The notes under the pieces are model-generated. The model made no database searches. It saw only the letters and a program-made list of their open reading frames with translations, and was not told the DNA's origin. Below are positions 17,436 to 26,473 of a stretch of DNA of 64,000 bases, in pieces (the stretch's first letter is position 1; each line of letters opens with the position of its first letter). The DNA is from an uncultured Paracoccaceae bacterium (GTDB taxonomy: Bacteria; Pseudomonadota; Alphaproteobacteria; Rhodobacterales; Rhodobacteraceae): the NCBI GenBank assembly GCA_937916485.1, contig CALFSV010000342.1, positions 1 through 64,000 of the forward strand, given 5' to 3'. The translations under genes were made by a program, and so were the position numbers.

Positions 17436-18182
17436 ATGTTTCCGATCCGCGATCACAACCCCAGCCGGCACAGGCCCTACGTGACCTACACGCTGATCGC
17501 GATCAATGTCGCGGTCTACCTCTGGACGCTTGTCGCGATCCAGACGGACCGGCAGCTTTACGACCTCTATTATTGCTGCGCCATGATCCCGGCGCGGATC
17601 TCTGCGGGACAGAACTACGTCTCTCTCGTGACTTCGATTTTTCTTCATGCCGGGTTCCTGCATCTGGCGGGCAACATGTTGTTCCTGTGGATTTTCGGGG
17701 ACAACCTGGAAGACGAGATGGGCCACTTCGGCTTTCTGATCTTCTACCTTGCCGCCGGGGCCGGGGCGGATCTGGCCCAATGGGTCGCAGCCCCCTGGTC
17801 GCCGATCCCGCTGGTCGGGGCATCGGGGGCCATTGCAGGCGTGATGGGCGGCTACTTGTTGCTGTTCCCCAAGGCCAAGGTCGATATCCTGATCTTTCTC
17901 ATCGTGTTCATCCGGATCCTGCCCATTCCGGCGTGGATCATGTTAGGGCTGTGGTTCGGCCTGCAGCTGTTCAACGGGATCGGCACTGATGCCTCGGAGG
18001 CTGGCGTGGCCTACTGGGCCCATGCCGGCGGGTTCATCATCGGCTTTGTCCTGACGCTACCGCTTTGGCTGCGGCTGGGGGGGCCATCCTTCTGGTGGCG
18101 CACCCACGGCCATCCGCCACACCCCGAGGCGACCTATGCCCTGACCCCCAGCCGGATCCCCCGGATCCCCCGCAACCGTTAG
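17436..18182 (+). CDS. Rhomboid-family intramembrane serine protease
   Basis: 248 residues from the ATG at 17436 (MFPIRDHNPSR), an opening common in alphaproteobacterial rhomboids. It has at least six hydrophobic helices. Active-site signs: the serine in GASGAIAGVMGGY (near 130) and the catalytic histidine in AYWAHAGGFIIG (near 195), plus the HAGFLHLAGNMLFLW helix. It should cleave transmembrane substrates in the inner membrane. It stops at 18182, within the AGGAGG ribosome site of the next gene, so the two are probably translated together. Confidence 0.92.
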   Translation: MFPIRDHNPSRHRPYVTYTLIAINVAVYLWTLVAIQTDRQLYDLYYCCAMIPARISAGQNYVSLVTSIFLHAGFLHLAGNMLFLWIFGDNLEDEMGHFGFLIFYLAAGAGADLAQWVAAPWSPIPLVGASGAIAGVMGGYLLLFPKAKVDILIFLIVFIRILPIPAWIMLGLWFGLQLFNGIGTDASEAGVAYWAHAGGFIIGFVLTLPLWLRLGGPSFWWRTHGHPPHPEATYALTPSRIPRIPRNR

Positions 18183-18191
18183 GAGGCCAAG

Positions 18192-18581
18192 CTGCCCGTT
18201 CCTGTTCTTGACGCCATCGCCGTGACCAGCACCGATATCCCCCGCTCACTGGCCTTCTACCGCCTCCTCGGGTTTCAATTCGCCGAGCCAGAGGCCGAGG
18301 CCCAACATGTTGAGGCCGAAACGGCACCGGGTGCGGTCCGCCTGATGATCGACAGCGCCGGCCTGATGGAAAAGCTGACCGGATCCGTGCCGCATCCGGC
18401 CAACCACGCTTCGTTCGGGCTGCTGTGCGAGACCCCCGCCGAGGTTGACCGGATCGTCGAGGGTCTCGTGCTGGCCGGGCATCCGGTGCCGTCCCCACCC
18501 CAGGATGCCTTCTGGGGGCAGCGGTATGCCACGGTCATCGACCCTGATGGCTACCTGATCGACCTTTTCGCAGCGTTGTGA
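18192..18581 (+). CDS. VOC (glyoxalase/bleomycin-resistance) family protein with apparent CTG start
   Basis: Vicinal-oxygen-chelate fold protein of unknown substrate. A perfect AGGAGG (18181-18186) lies 5 bp before a CTG at 18192. Reading from there gives LPVPVLDAIAVTSTDIPRSL, which supplies the first beta strand expected in this fold. The first conventional start, GTG at 18222, would cut that strand off and has no ribosome site at the right distance. Other VOC marks: FYRLLGF near 25-31 and the C-terminal ATVIDPDGYLIDLF. 129 residues from CTG, 119 from GTG. Confidence 0.85.
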   Translation: MPVPVLDAIAVTSTDIPRSLAFYRLLGFQFAEPEAEAQHVEAETAPGAVRLMIDSAGLMEKLTGSVPHPANHASFGLLCETPAEVDRIVEGLVLAGHPVPSPPQDAFWGQRYATVIDPDGYLIDLFAAL

Positions 18582-18588
18582 GGACCGC

Positions 18589-18614
18589 GTAAGGTGGGTC
18601 ATGACCCACCTTAC
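18589..18614. repeat. GTAAGGTGGGT palindrome, copy 2
   Basis: Perfect inverted repeat with arms GTAAGGTGGGTC and GACCCACCTTAC around AT. It lies between the convergent VOC gene (stop 18581) and the acyl-CoA ligase gene (stop 18629), a position suited to a bidirectional terminator. Same family as copies at 17360, 26445 and 29847. Confidence 0.85.
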
Positions 18615-18628
18615 CTGACCCATCCTGC

Positions 18629-20272
18629 CTAAACGTCCTGCTTTGCCGCCAGCGTCGCCGCGACCTTGCGCAATTCAAACTTCTGGATCTTTCCGGTCGA
18701 GGTTTTGGGCAGCTCCTGAAAGACGACCCGTTTGGGCGTCTTGAACCCGGCAAGCCGCTCTCGCACGAAGCGGATCAGCTCCGCCGCTTCGACCGTCGCG
18801 CCCTCGCGCAGTTCGACAAAGGCGCAGGGCACCTCTCCCCAGGTCTCGTCCGGCATGGCCACAATGGCACAAAGGTTCACCGCCGGGTGGTGCATCAAGG
18901 CCCCTTCGACCTCGACGGAGGACACGTTTTCGCCGCCCGAGATGATGATATCCTTTGCCCGATCGGCGATCTGGATATGGCCGTCGGGATGTTGGACGGC
19001 AATGTCTTCGGAATGAAACCACCCCCCCTTAAAGGCCTTCTCGGTCGCCTCGGGGTTCCGATAGTATCCCTTCATCACCCCATTGCCGCGAAACACGATC
19101 TCTCCCTGGGTGACGCCGTCACGGGGGACGGGCACAAGGTCAGCATCCACCACGCCAACAGGTTCCAGATGCGCCATTGTCACCCCTTGGCGCGCCTTTC
19201 GGGCCGAGCGGTCATCGCCCGGCAACCCGTCCCAATCGGGCAGCCACATGCTTTCCAACCCTGGCCCGTAGGTTTCCGTCAGCCCGTAGACCTGAGTGAT
19301 GTTGAAACCCATCCTCTCGATCCTGGCCAATGTTGCCGGGGCCGGGGGGGCACCTGCTGTCATCACCTCGACGGTGTGATCAAAGGCCCGACGATCATTC
19401 TCGGGGGCATTGACCAGCAGGTTGAGCACGATAGGCGCCCCGCCGAAATGGGTGACTTTTTCATCTGCGATGGCGGCAAAGATATTGCGGGCGGTGACGT
19501 CCCGGCAGGCGACAAGGGTGCCGCCCAGAACCGGGATCATCCAAGTGTGGCACCAGCCGTTGCAATGAAACAAGGGCGAGATGGTCAGGAGCCGGGGAAA
19601 CAGTTGCATCCTCCAACCTACCACCTGACCCATCACGTTCAGATAGGCCCCCCTGTGATGGTAGACGACCCCCTTCGGCCGCCCGGTTGTCCCGGACGTG
19701 TAATTCAGGGCAAGGCTTTCCCATTCGTCCTTTGGCCAAATCCAGTGAAAGTCCGGCGCACCCGTCAGCAGGAAGCTTTCGTAGTCGGTCTGCTCACCGA
19801 TGCCCTTGATTCCGGCCTGGGGGTCGGGCACCTCGATCACCAGCGGCCTTGGCCCGGTCATCAGGTCCCGCGCTGCCATCGCCAGCGGCAAAAACTGGCT
19901 GTCGACCAGCATCAGTTTGGCCTGCGAATGGTCCAGGATGTAGGCGACCGTATCGACATCGAGCCGGATGTTGATGGTGTTAAGGACCGCCCCACAGGCG
20001 GGCACGCCAAAGGTCGCCTCCATATGGGCAGGCACGTTTGGCAAGAGCGTTGACACGACGTCGCCGGGCATGACCCCGGCCCCCGCCAGCGCCCCGGCGA
20101 GGCGCGATACCCGGGCAAAGGTCTCGGCATAGCTTTGTCGCAGGTCGCCATAGACGATCATCTCCCGGTCCGGAAAGATGTCCGCCGCGCGCGCCAGAAA
20201 GCTGAGCGGAGTCAGAGGGACGTAGTTCGCAGCGCATTTGTCCAGGCCGGTCTCATCCTGCATCCACCCCAT
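18629..20272 (-). CDS. Acyl-CoA synthetase (AMP-forming, AlkK/DmdB-like)
   Basis: Activates a fatty or short branched acid to its CoA ester with ATP. 547 residues from the ATG at 20272, with GGAGG 8 bp upstream. AMP-binding signature YTSGTTGRPKGVVYHH near 190, QVYGLTETYGP near 330, the adenylate segment GWFHSEDIAV near 425, DRAKDIIISGGENVSS, and the catalytic C-terminal lysine in KTSTGKIQKFELR. The short N-terminus and overall form fit medium-chain ligases such as AlkK and the methylmercaptopropionate ligase DmdB; I cannot choose between them. It lies near a beta-oxidation operon on the same strand. Confidence 0.9.
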   Translation of the reverse strand: MGWMQDETGLDKCAANYVPLTPLSFLARAADIFPDREMIVYGDLRQSYAETFARVSRLAGALAGAGVMPGDVVSTLLPNVPAHMEATFGVPACGAVLNTINIRLDVDTVAYILDHSQAKLMLVDSQFLPLAMAARDLMTGPRPLVIEVPDPQAGIKGIGEQTDYESFLLTGAPDFHWIWPKDEWESLALNYTSGTTGRPKGVVYHHRGAYLNVMGQVVGWRMQLFPRLLTISPLFHCNGWCHTWMIPVLGGTLVACRDVTARNIFAAIADEKVTHFGGAPIVLNLLVNAPENDRRAFDHTVEVMTAGAPPAPATLARIERMGFNITQVYGLTETYGPGLESMWLPDWDGLPGDDRSARKARQGVTMAHLEPVGVVDADLVPVPRDGVTQGEIVFRGNGVMKGYYRNPEATEKAFKGGWFHSEDIAVQHPDGHIQIADRAKDIIISGGENVSSVEVEGALMHHPAVNLCAIVAMPDETWGEVPCAFVELREGATVEAAELIRFVRERLAGFKTPKRVVFQELPKTSTGKIQKFELRKVAATLAAKQDV

Positions 20273-20413
20273 GACGGTTCCTCCCAAACGTGATGTCGCT
20301 TGACCGTCAGACTAAATGCAGGACACTCGACCGCACAACGCGGGATTTTGCAGAATGCCGGGGGCCGGTCTGGCTCCACCGGCGGCGGCGAGCAGGCAGG
20401 ACGACAGAGCGAC

Positions 20414-21070
20414 ATGATCATCAGCCGGGGCCGGGGCTACATCTTTGTCCACATCCCCAAGACCGGGGGAACCGCGATGGCGCTGGCGCTTGAGGCGCGG
20501 GCGATGAAGGACGACATCCTGATCGGCGACACCCCCAAGGCCCGGCAAAGGCGCAAGCGTCAGGCCGCCCTGCAAGGGGCGGGCCGGATCTGGAAACATT
20601 CGACCCTTGCCGATATCGAAGGCATCGTTGCGCGGGAAGAATTGGACGATTTTCTGATCTTCACCCTTGTCCGCAACCCCTGGGACAGAGTGGTGAGCTA
20701 CTACCACTGGCTGCGCGAGCAGACCTTTGACCAGCCTGCCGTCAAATTAGCCCAAGGCACCGATTTCAGAGGATTTCTGAATGCCCCCCAGACCCAAAGG
20801 GCGCTGATGGCGAACCCCTATGATCGCTATGTCCGCGATGGGGCAGGCAGGCTGCCGAACCCCGTTTTCCTGCGGTTGGAGCATCTGCAAGAGGATCTGG
20901 ACCAGATTGCCCCCCGCCTCGGGTTTCGCCCAGACATGGGACGGGCCAACACGTCGCCCCGCGATCGGGACTGGCGGGTCTACTATACAGACCAAGACGC
21001 GGCCCTGTTAGGCCGCGTCTGCGGGGCCGATGTTGCCCGGTTCGGCTACCGGTTCGATCCCGGCGCTTAG
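20414..21070 (+). CDS. Sulfotransferase-family protein
   Basis: 218 residues from the ATG at 20414 (MIISRGRGYIFVHIPKTGG). The 5'-phosphosulfate loop HIPKTGGT is at 14-21 and the 3'-phosphate binding motif LVRNPWDRVVSYY near 85-97, both typical of PAPS-dependent sulfotransferases of the type found in Rhodobacteraceae. Acceptor unknown; likely a glycan, lipid or protein. The frame is open upstream, but that sequence is low-similarity. It converges on fadB with a 6-bp gap. Confidence 0.85.
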   Translation: MIISRGRGYIFVHIPKTGGTAMALALEARAMKDDILIGDTPKARQRRKRQAALQGAGRIWKHSTLADIEGIVAREELDDFLIFTLVRNPWDRVVSYYHWLREQTFDQPAVKLAQGTDFRGFLNAPQTQRALMANPYDRYVRDGAGRLPNPVFLRLEHLQEDLDQIAPRLGFRPDMGRANTSPRDRDWRVYYTDQDAALLGRVCGADVARFGYRFDPGA

Positions 21071-21076
21071 GTCGGC

Positions 21077-23278
21077 TCAGGCGGCCTTTTTCTTGCCCGA
21101 GCCATAGACCCCGTAGAAGGTCTTGCCGCTGTCGGCCATCTCGCGCAGCAGGGCAGGCGGGGCGAAACGGTCGCCATATTCGGCGACCAGCGCGTCGCAC
21201 CGCTCGACCGCATAAGCCGCCCCCAGCATATCGAGCCAGGAGAACGGGCCGCCGGACCAGGGCGCAAAGCCCCAGCCAAGGATCGCCCCTACGTCGCCTT
21301 CGCGGATGTCGGTGAGCACGCCGTCCTCAAGCGCCCGAACCGCCTCCAGCACCTGCGCGAAGAGAAGGCGTTGCTGCACCGTCACAAGATCGGGCTGATC
21401 CTCGGCCAAGGGATACCGCTCGGACAGGCCCTCCCACAGGCCGGTGCGTTTGCCTGCCTCGTCGTAGGCGTAGAACCCGGCCTTGGCCTTGCGGCCCAGA
21501 CGTCCTTCATCCGCCAGCCAAAAGATCACCTCATCAGCGGCATCGTCGTAGTCGGACCCAAGCGCGGCCTGTGTCGCCTTGGCGATCTTGACCCCAAGGT
21601 CGATCGAGGTTTCGTCGGTCAGCTGCAACGGACCAAGGGGGAGGCCGACCAGTTTGGCCGCGTTTTCGATCAGGGCCGGGGCGACCCCCTCTTTGACCAT
21701 GCGCACGCCTTCGTTGATGTAGGGCAGGATGCAGCGGTTGGCGTAGAAGAACCGCGCATCATTTACCACGATCGGGGTCTTGCGGATTTGTCGGACGAAA
21801 TCGAGCGCCTTGGCCACGGCGCCGTCGCCGGTCTCAGCCCCCTTGATGATCTCGACCAGCAGCATCTTGTCGACCGGTGAAAAGAAGTGGATGCCGATGA
21901 ATTGCTCTGGCCGGACACTGGCCTTGGCCAGTTCGCCGATTGGAAGGGTCGATGTGTTGGTGGCAAAGATGCAATCTTCGCCCACGACCGCCTCGACCTT
22001 CTTGGTCATCTCGGCCTTGACGCCGACATCCTCGAACACCGCCTCGACGATGAGGTCGCAACCTTTCAGGGCGTCAAGATCGGGGGTCGCAGTGATCAGG
22101 CCAAGGACGGCCTCTTTCTTTTCAGGCGTCACCTTCTTGCGCGAGATTCCTTTGTCCAGATGGGCGGTCGTATAGGCCTTGCCCTTGTCGGCGGCCTCCT
22201 GATCACGGTCGATCAGCACCACTTCGATCCCGGCCAGAGCGGACACCAGCGCAATCCCGGCACCCATCATCCCGGCGCCCAGAACACCGACCTTCTTGAC
22301 CCGCTGATCAGGGGCCTCAGGGCGGTTGGCACCTTTTTCAAGCGCCTCCTTGTTGATGAACAGGCTGCGGATCATGGCGGACGAGGACGGGTTCATCAGG
22401 ATATTGGTGAACCACCGGGCCTCGATCCTGAGCGCTACGTCAAAGGGGACCATCGCCCCCTCGTACACGGCTGCCAGCAGGGCCTTGGCGGCAGGATAAA
22501 CGCCCATCGTCTTGCCGTTGACCATGGCCGAGGCACCGACATAGGTCATGAAACCGGCAGGGTGATAGGGGGTGCCACCGGGCATCTTGTAGCCCTTTTG
22601 ATCCCAGGGCTTGACGATATCGGCGTCCTTGGCGGCCAGTACCCAAGCCTTCGCTGAACTCAGCAGGTCCTCCGCTGGCACGACCTCGTCGATGACCCCG
22701 GCGCGCAGGGCGCCTTTCGGATCATTCAGCTTACCCTCGAGCAACAAGGGAGAGGCGGCCATCGCCCCCATCTTGCGCACCAGGCGGGTGGTGCCGCCCG
22801 CCCCGGGAAAGATTCCGACCATGATCTCTGGCAGTCCGATCTTGGCCTTGGGGTTGTCGGCGGCAAAGATGCGGTGGCAGGCCAGCGGCAGTTCCAGCCC
22901 GATGCCCAAAGCGGTCCCGGGCAGGGCGGCAACAATGGGCTTGCCCCCTTTCAGGGTCTTGGGGTCCATGCCCGCCCGCTCGATCTTGCGCAGCATCTTG
23001 TGGCCAGCCATGGTAAAGTCGAACAGGCCCTGGGCCGGGTCCTCGCCGCTTTCCTCGCGGATCGTGGCCAGCACATTAAGGTCCATGCCCCCGGCGAAAC
23101 TGTCCTTGGCGGAGGTGATGATGACGCCCTTGACCGCATCATCGGCCAGACAGTCGTCAATCATGCCGTTCAGGTCGGCCATCGCATCGCGGCTCAGGAC
23201 ATTCATGGACTTGCCGATGGTGTCCCAGGTGATGATGGCGACGCCATCGGCATCTTTGATCATGGTAAAGTCGGACAT
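21077..23278 (-). CDS. fadB: 3-hydroxyacyl-CoA dehydrogenase / enoyl-CoA hydratase (FadB/FadJ-type)
   Basis: Bifunctional beta-oxidation enzyme, 733 residues. The N-terminal crotonase domain (about 1-200) has the oxyanion segment SFAGGMDLNVL and EIMVGIFPGAGGTTR with the catalytic glutamates. The NAD-binding domain follows with GVLGAGMMGAGIALVSA (near 330) and the dehydrogenase segment FIGIHFFSPVDKM with the catalytic histidine. Two C-terminal 3HCDH domains complete it. AAGGAG lies 6 bp before the ATG. It is the last gene of the minus-strand beta-oxidation run. Confidence 0.96.
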   Translation of the reverse strand: MSDFTMIKDADGVAIITWDTIGKSMNVLSRDAMADLNGMIDDCLADDAVKGVIITSAKDSFAGGMDLNVLATIREESGEDPAQGLFDFTMAGHKMLRKIERAGMDPKTLKGGKPIVAALPGTALGIGLELPLACHRIFAADNPKAKIGLPEIMVGIFPGAGGTTRLVRKMGAMAASPLLLEGKLNDPKGALRAGVIDEVVPAEDLLSSAKAWVLAAKDADIVKPWDQKGYKMPGGTPYHPAGFMTYVGASAMVNGKTMGVYPAAKALLAAVYEGAMVPFDVALRIEARWFTNILMNPSSSAMIRSLFINKEALEKGANRPEAPDQRVKKVGVLGAGMMGAGIALVSALAGIEVVLIDRDQEAADKGKAYTTAHLDKGISRKKVTPEKKEAVLGLITATPDLDALKGCDLIVEAVFEDVGVKAEMTKKVEAVVGEDCIFATNTSTLPIGELAKASVRPEQFIGIHFFSPVDKMLLVEIIKGAETGDGAVAKALDFVRQIRKTPIVVNDARFFYANRCILPYINEGVRMVKEGVAPALIENAAKLVGLPLGPLQLTDETSIDLGVKIAKATQAALGSDYDDAADEVIFWLADEGRLGRKAKAGFYAYDEAGKRTGLWEGLSERYPLAEDQPDLVTVQQRLLFAQVLEAVRALEDGVLTDIREGDVGAILGWGFAPWSGGPFSWLDMLGAAYAVERCDALVAEYGDRFAPPALLREMADSGKTFYGVYGSGKKKAA

Positions 23279-23388
23279 AGGTCACTCCTTCAGGAAATGG
23301 CGGTCAGCCTGACGCCGCGGTTCCGAACGGAAAAGGTCAGGGCGGGGGCTGGAACAGGGTGGATACGGCGCGGAAGGGTGGGCCGCGA

Positions 23389-23775
23389 TCAGGCGGTTCT
23401 TGCCTCGCCTCGGGCTGACAATCCAGCAAAGGTCGCGGGTTGATGGGCGGTGTATTGCACCATCTCTACGGCCAGATTGCCGTCCGTGAACGCGCAATAG
23501 TAGATGATTGAGGCACCCGTCGTCTGAACCCCGCCGGGATACACATGATCCCAACCGACCCAGATGCGGAAACGTTTCTTGCGCATCAATTCGATGGCCG
23601 ACAGCCGCCAGCGGACCTCGAGAATGCCCAGGTTCTGATAGCTGTCGGACAGGCCCTGCAATCCTTCCACCAGATCCGCAGAGGTCTTGTACACCAGAAC
23701 CTCGTCGGCCAGATGAATGGACAGCGGAAACCGAAAGGAGGCGACCATGCCCGCGACATTGTCGGAAAGCATCAT
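23389..23775 (-). CDS. Hypothetical protein, possible NTF2/SnoaL-like fold
   Basis: 128 residues beginning MMLSDNVAGMVASFRFPLSI. No named family is certain. The mix of an N-terminal helix (SADLVEGLQGLSDSYQNLG) followed by amphipathic strands (RWRLSAIELMRKKRFRIWV, IIYYCAFTDGNLAVEMVQYT) resembles small NTF2-like proteins. It lies between thiolase and fadB on the same strand, but 279 bp after thiolase, so it may be transcribed on its own. Function unknown. Confidence 0.65.
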   Translation of the reverse strand: MMLSDNVAGMVASFRFPLSIHLADEVLVYKTSADLVEGLQGLSDSYQNLGILEVRWRLSAIELMRKKRFRIWVGWDHVYPGGVQTTGASIIYYCAFTDGNLAVEMVQYTAHQPATFAGLSARGEARTA

Positions 23776-24054
23776 TTCCGACTAGCAGTCGAGAAATTTT
23801 GTTACTGATTTGAGCACGGCTTTGAAACATCCCTGCGCGTATTTGTTGTCGATACTGCACCCAAACGGCGTTTGAGACAATAGAGTGATCAGGACTGGAC
23901 CGGGAACCGGAACTTCCTCGCAAAAGGTTCACTGGACCCAGTGGCAGTTGCACCGAACGGACTGGCCGGTCCAATGCCCTCGGAAGCAGCCCAGAACAGA
24001 CCACGCTGATTGGACGATCAACCGGGGCAGACCGGATCCTCCTGATCATCTCGA

Positions 24055-25266
24055 TCAGACCCGCTCGATTATGGTGGCAGCACCCATGCCAGACGCGATG
24101 CAAAGCGTTGCAAGGCCAACGCCCTTGCCGGTCCGCTCCAGCTCGTCCAGCAGGGTGCCGATGATAATGGCCCCGGTCGCGCCAAGAGGATGGCCCATCG
24201 CGATAGAGCCGCCGTTCACGTTGACCTTTGCGCTATCCACGTCGAAGCGCTGCATGAACCGCAGTACGACAGAAGCAAAGGCCTCGTTCACCTCAAACAG
24301 GTCAAGGTCCGAGATCGACATACCACTGTCGGCCAGGATCTTTTCGGTCACCGGAACAGGGCCAGTCAGCATGATGGTGGGATCGGTGCCGATCTTGGCG
24401 GTGGCACGAATGCGGGCACGGGGGGTCAGGCCATATTTCTCGCCAAAGGCCTTCGACCCGATCAGGACACCCGCCGCCCCGTCCACGATGCCGGACGAAT
24501 TGCCCGCGTGGTGGATGTGGTTGATCCGCTCCAGATGGGGGTATTTCATCAGGGCGACCTTGTCGAAGCCGGGCATCACTTCGCCCATGTCCTTGAAGGC
24601 GGGCTTTAGGGCGCCGAGGGACTGCATATCGGTCTGCGGACGCATGTATTCGTCGGTCGACAGGATCGGCAGGCCATTCTGATCGCGGACTGTGATCATC
24701 GACCGGGCAAAGCGGTTGTCGTCCCAGGCCGCCTTGGCGCGGCGCTGGCTTTCAACCGCCAACTGGTCCGCCTCGTCCCGGGAAAACCCGTATTCGGTGG
24801 CGATGATGTCGGCGCTGATGCCCTGGGGCACGAAATAGGTGTCCATGGCGACCGACGGATCGGCGGCAATGGCAGCACCGTCCGATCCCATTGGAACCCG
24901 GCTCATCATTTCGACGCCGCCCGCGATATAGGCTTCGCCCGCGCCGCCACGGACCTGGTTGGCGGCCAGGTTGACGGCCTCCATCCCCGAGGCGCAAAAG
25001 CGGTTGATGGCAAGACCAGGGATCGACTGGTCAAGATCCGAGGCCAGAACAGCCGTCCGGGCCAGGCAGCCGCCCTGCTCGCCGACCTGGGTGACATTGC
25101 CCCAGATGACATCCTCGACAGCGCGACCTTCGAGGCCGTTGCGGTCCTTGAGGGCATTGAGAACCGCTGCCGACAAGCGGACAGAGGTCACCTCGTGCAG
25201 GCTGCCATCAGGGCGGCCCTTGCCCCGGGGGGTGCGGACGGTGTCATAAATATAAGCGTCAGACAT
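24055..25266 (-). CDS. fadA: Acetyl-CoA C-acyltransferase (thiolase) FadA-type
   Basis: Last step of beta-oxidation: thiolytic cleavage of 3-ketoacyl-CoA. 403 residues with the acylated cysteine in NRFCASGMEAV (near 92), the histidine in GGSIAMGHPLGATGA near 350, and the second cysteine in LCIASGMGAA near 390. AGGAGG sits 5 bp before the ATG at 25266. It follows the GST gene with an 11-bp gap. Confidence 0.96.
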   Translation of the reverse strand: MSDAYIYDTVRTPRGKGRPDGSLHEVTSVRLSAAVLNALKDRNGLEGRAVEDVIWGNVTQVGEQGGCLARTAVLASDLDQSIPGLAINRFCASGMEAVNLAANQVRGGAGEAYIAGGVEMMSRVPMGSDGAAIAADPSVAMDTYFVPQGISADIIATEYGFSRDEADQLAVESQRRAKAAWDDNRFARSMITVRDQNGLPILSTDEYMRPQTDMQSLGALKPAFKDMGEVMPGFDKVALMKYPHLERINHIHHAGNSSGIVDGAAGVLIGSKAFGEKYGLTPRARIRATAKIGTDPTIMLTGPVPVTEKILADSGMSISDLDLFEVNEAFASVVLRFMQRFDVDSAKVNVNGGSIAMGHPLGATGAIIIGTLLDELERTGKGVGLATLCIASGMGAATIIERV

Positions 25267-25277
25267 GGGGTCCTCCT

Positions 25278-25913
25278 TCAGGCGCGGTCGGCAGGCGAGC
25301 CGGGCATCAGATCATAGGGATGTTTCCAACCGGGCAGGGCGGCAATGGCGTCCAGCCAGCGGTCGACATTGGAAAAGGCCTTGCGGTCAAAGCCAAAAGG
25401 CTCTGGGTAGAACAGGTATCCACAACAGGCCAGATCGGCGATGGTCGGCTCGGCCCCGGTCAGCCAGTCGTGTCCGGAGAGGGCGGCATCCATGACCTTC
25501 AGCGCCGAGGTCAGGCGCATCGACAAAAACCCGTTGACCTCGGCGCTGCGCTTGTCCTCGGGCAGAAAGTTCATGTTGAAGCGCAAGGGGCCGGCCACAC
25601 CGGACACCTTGTGATTATCAAAGAACATCCAGCGCAGAACGTCGCGGCGTTCCGCAGCCGACCGGCCTCCCAGCTTGCCCGTTTTTGAACTGACATAGTC
25701 CTGAATGACCCCCGATTGGGTCAGGACCAGATCGCCATCTTCCATGACGGGCACCTCGCCCATGATGTTCAAGGCGCGGAACTCCGGTGTTCGCGTCGCG
25801 CCGTTAAAGAAATCGACGTAGACAGGATCCCACTCCGCACCGGCAAGGGTCAGTGTCAGAGCGGCCTTATAGGCATTCCCGCTCTCTCCAAAGCAGTGCA
25901 ATTTGATCGTCAT
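25278..25913 (-). CDS. Glutathione S-transferase family protein in the beta-oxidation operon
   Basis: 211 residues. The N-terminal thioredoxin-like domain (1-80) has the glutathione-binding segment MGEVPVMEDGDLVLTQSGV with the conserved cis-proline and the acidic/serine pair (in this case Q-S). The helical C-terminal domain has the EPTIADLACCGYLFYP signature with the N-capping D. AGGGG ribosome site upstream. Placed between acyl-CoA dehydrogenase and thiolase genes, as often seen in this family of bacteria; it may protect against reactive enoyl intermediates, but that is inference. Confidence 0.88.
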   Translation of the reverse strand: MTIKLHCFGESGNAYKAALTLTLAGAEWDPVYVDFFNGATRTPEFRALNIMGEVPVMEDGDLVLTQSGVIQDYVSSKTGKLGGRSAAERRDVLRWMFFDNHKVSGVAGPLRFNMNFLPEDKRSAEVNGFLSMRLTSALKVMDAALSGHDWLTGAEPTIADLACCGYLFYPEPFGFDRKAFSNVDRWLDAIAALPGWKHPYDLMPGSPADRA

Positions 25914-25953
25914 GTCGTAACCCCTTTCGCGTGACTGCCCTCATCGGACAGGA

Positions 25954-25981
25954 GATTTTGAGTATTTGGAACGAAGCGAAG
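25954..25981 (-). repeat. Interspersed intergenic element, copy B
   Basis: GATTTTGAGTATTTGGAACG followed by AAGCGAAG matches the element at 1131-1160 with two differences. It lies 40 bp upstream of the GST start, in the 294-bp stretch between the GST gene and the small 70-residue gene; that stretch has no other recognisable content. Confidence 0.6.
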
Positions 25982-26207
25982 CAGCATGGCATGACTTCAA
26001 CCAATCCTTAACCAAGGTCATCTATCGTCCACCCCGCGGTACAGGCTGGAGAGCCGATGACCGCACGGAGCGAAGCCCCGATCCGCCGTGAAGCGCCCCC
26101 GGGCCCGGGGAACACTCGGCCCGGATCGGGGTGAAGCCTTCCTGACCATTCGCTCCGGTCGAAATACTCCCGCCGGAGGCGGCGCGATCCGATATGCGGG
26201 CGAGGGC

Positions 26208-26420
26208 TCATTTCTTGCGGGCCTCCAACTCTGCATTGAACAAGCGCAACCGGTGACCAAAGGTGTCTGCATCGACCACGCTGTCAAAGTTTTCGAACAA
26301 GAATGACAGCGCTTCACCTTCATCAAGGCCTGCCTCGGCGGCAAATCGCTTGAGCCGACGATATCCATCCTCTGTCATGGCAACAGGAAATCGGCGGGTC
26401 AGGCGCAAGCGTTTCGGCAT
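26208..26420 (-). CDS. Small hypothetical protein
   Basis: 70 residues beginning MPKRLRLTRRFPVAM, rich in arginine and lysine at the start, followed by a helical part (GYRRLKRFAAEAGLDEGEA, LSFLFENFD). A strong GGAGG ribosome site 6 bp upstream supports translation. It somewhat resembles small basic proteins linked to ribbon-helix-helix folds, but I see no decisive motif. It lies between the acyl-CoA dehydrogenase and GST genes. Confidence 0.6.
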   Translation of the reverse strand: MPKRLRLTRRFPVAMTEDGYRRLKRFAAEAGLDEGEALSFLFENFDSVVDADTFGHRLRLFNAELEARKK

Positions 26421-26444
26421 GGTATCCTCCGGTCGGATGGCCGA

Positions 26445-26466
26445 GTAAGGTGGGTCATGACCCACC
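26445..26466. repeat. GTAAGGTGGGT palindrome, copy 3 (right arm shortened)
   Basis: GTAAGGTGGGTC-AT-GACCCACC: left arm intact, right arm lacks the final TTAC. It lies between the acyl-CoA dehydrogenase stop (26474) and the small 70-residue gene, within the minus-strand operon. Confidence 0.8.
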
Positions 26467-26473
26467 GCCCCGT

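Noticed and set aside
23885..24682. 265-codon plus-strand frame opposite thiolase
   Set aside because: Serine/arginine/proline-rich shadow of fadA.
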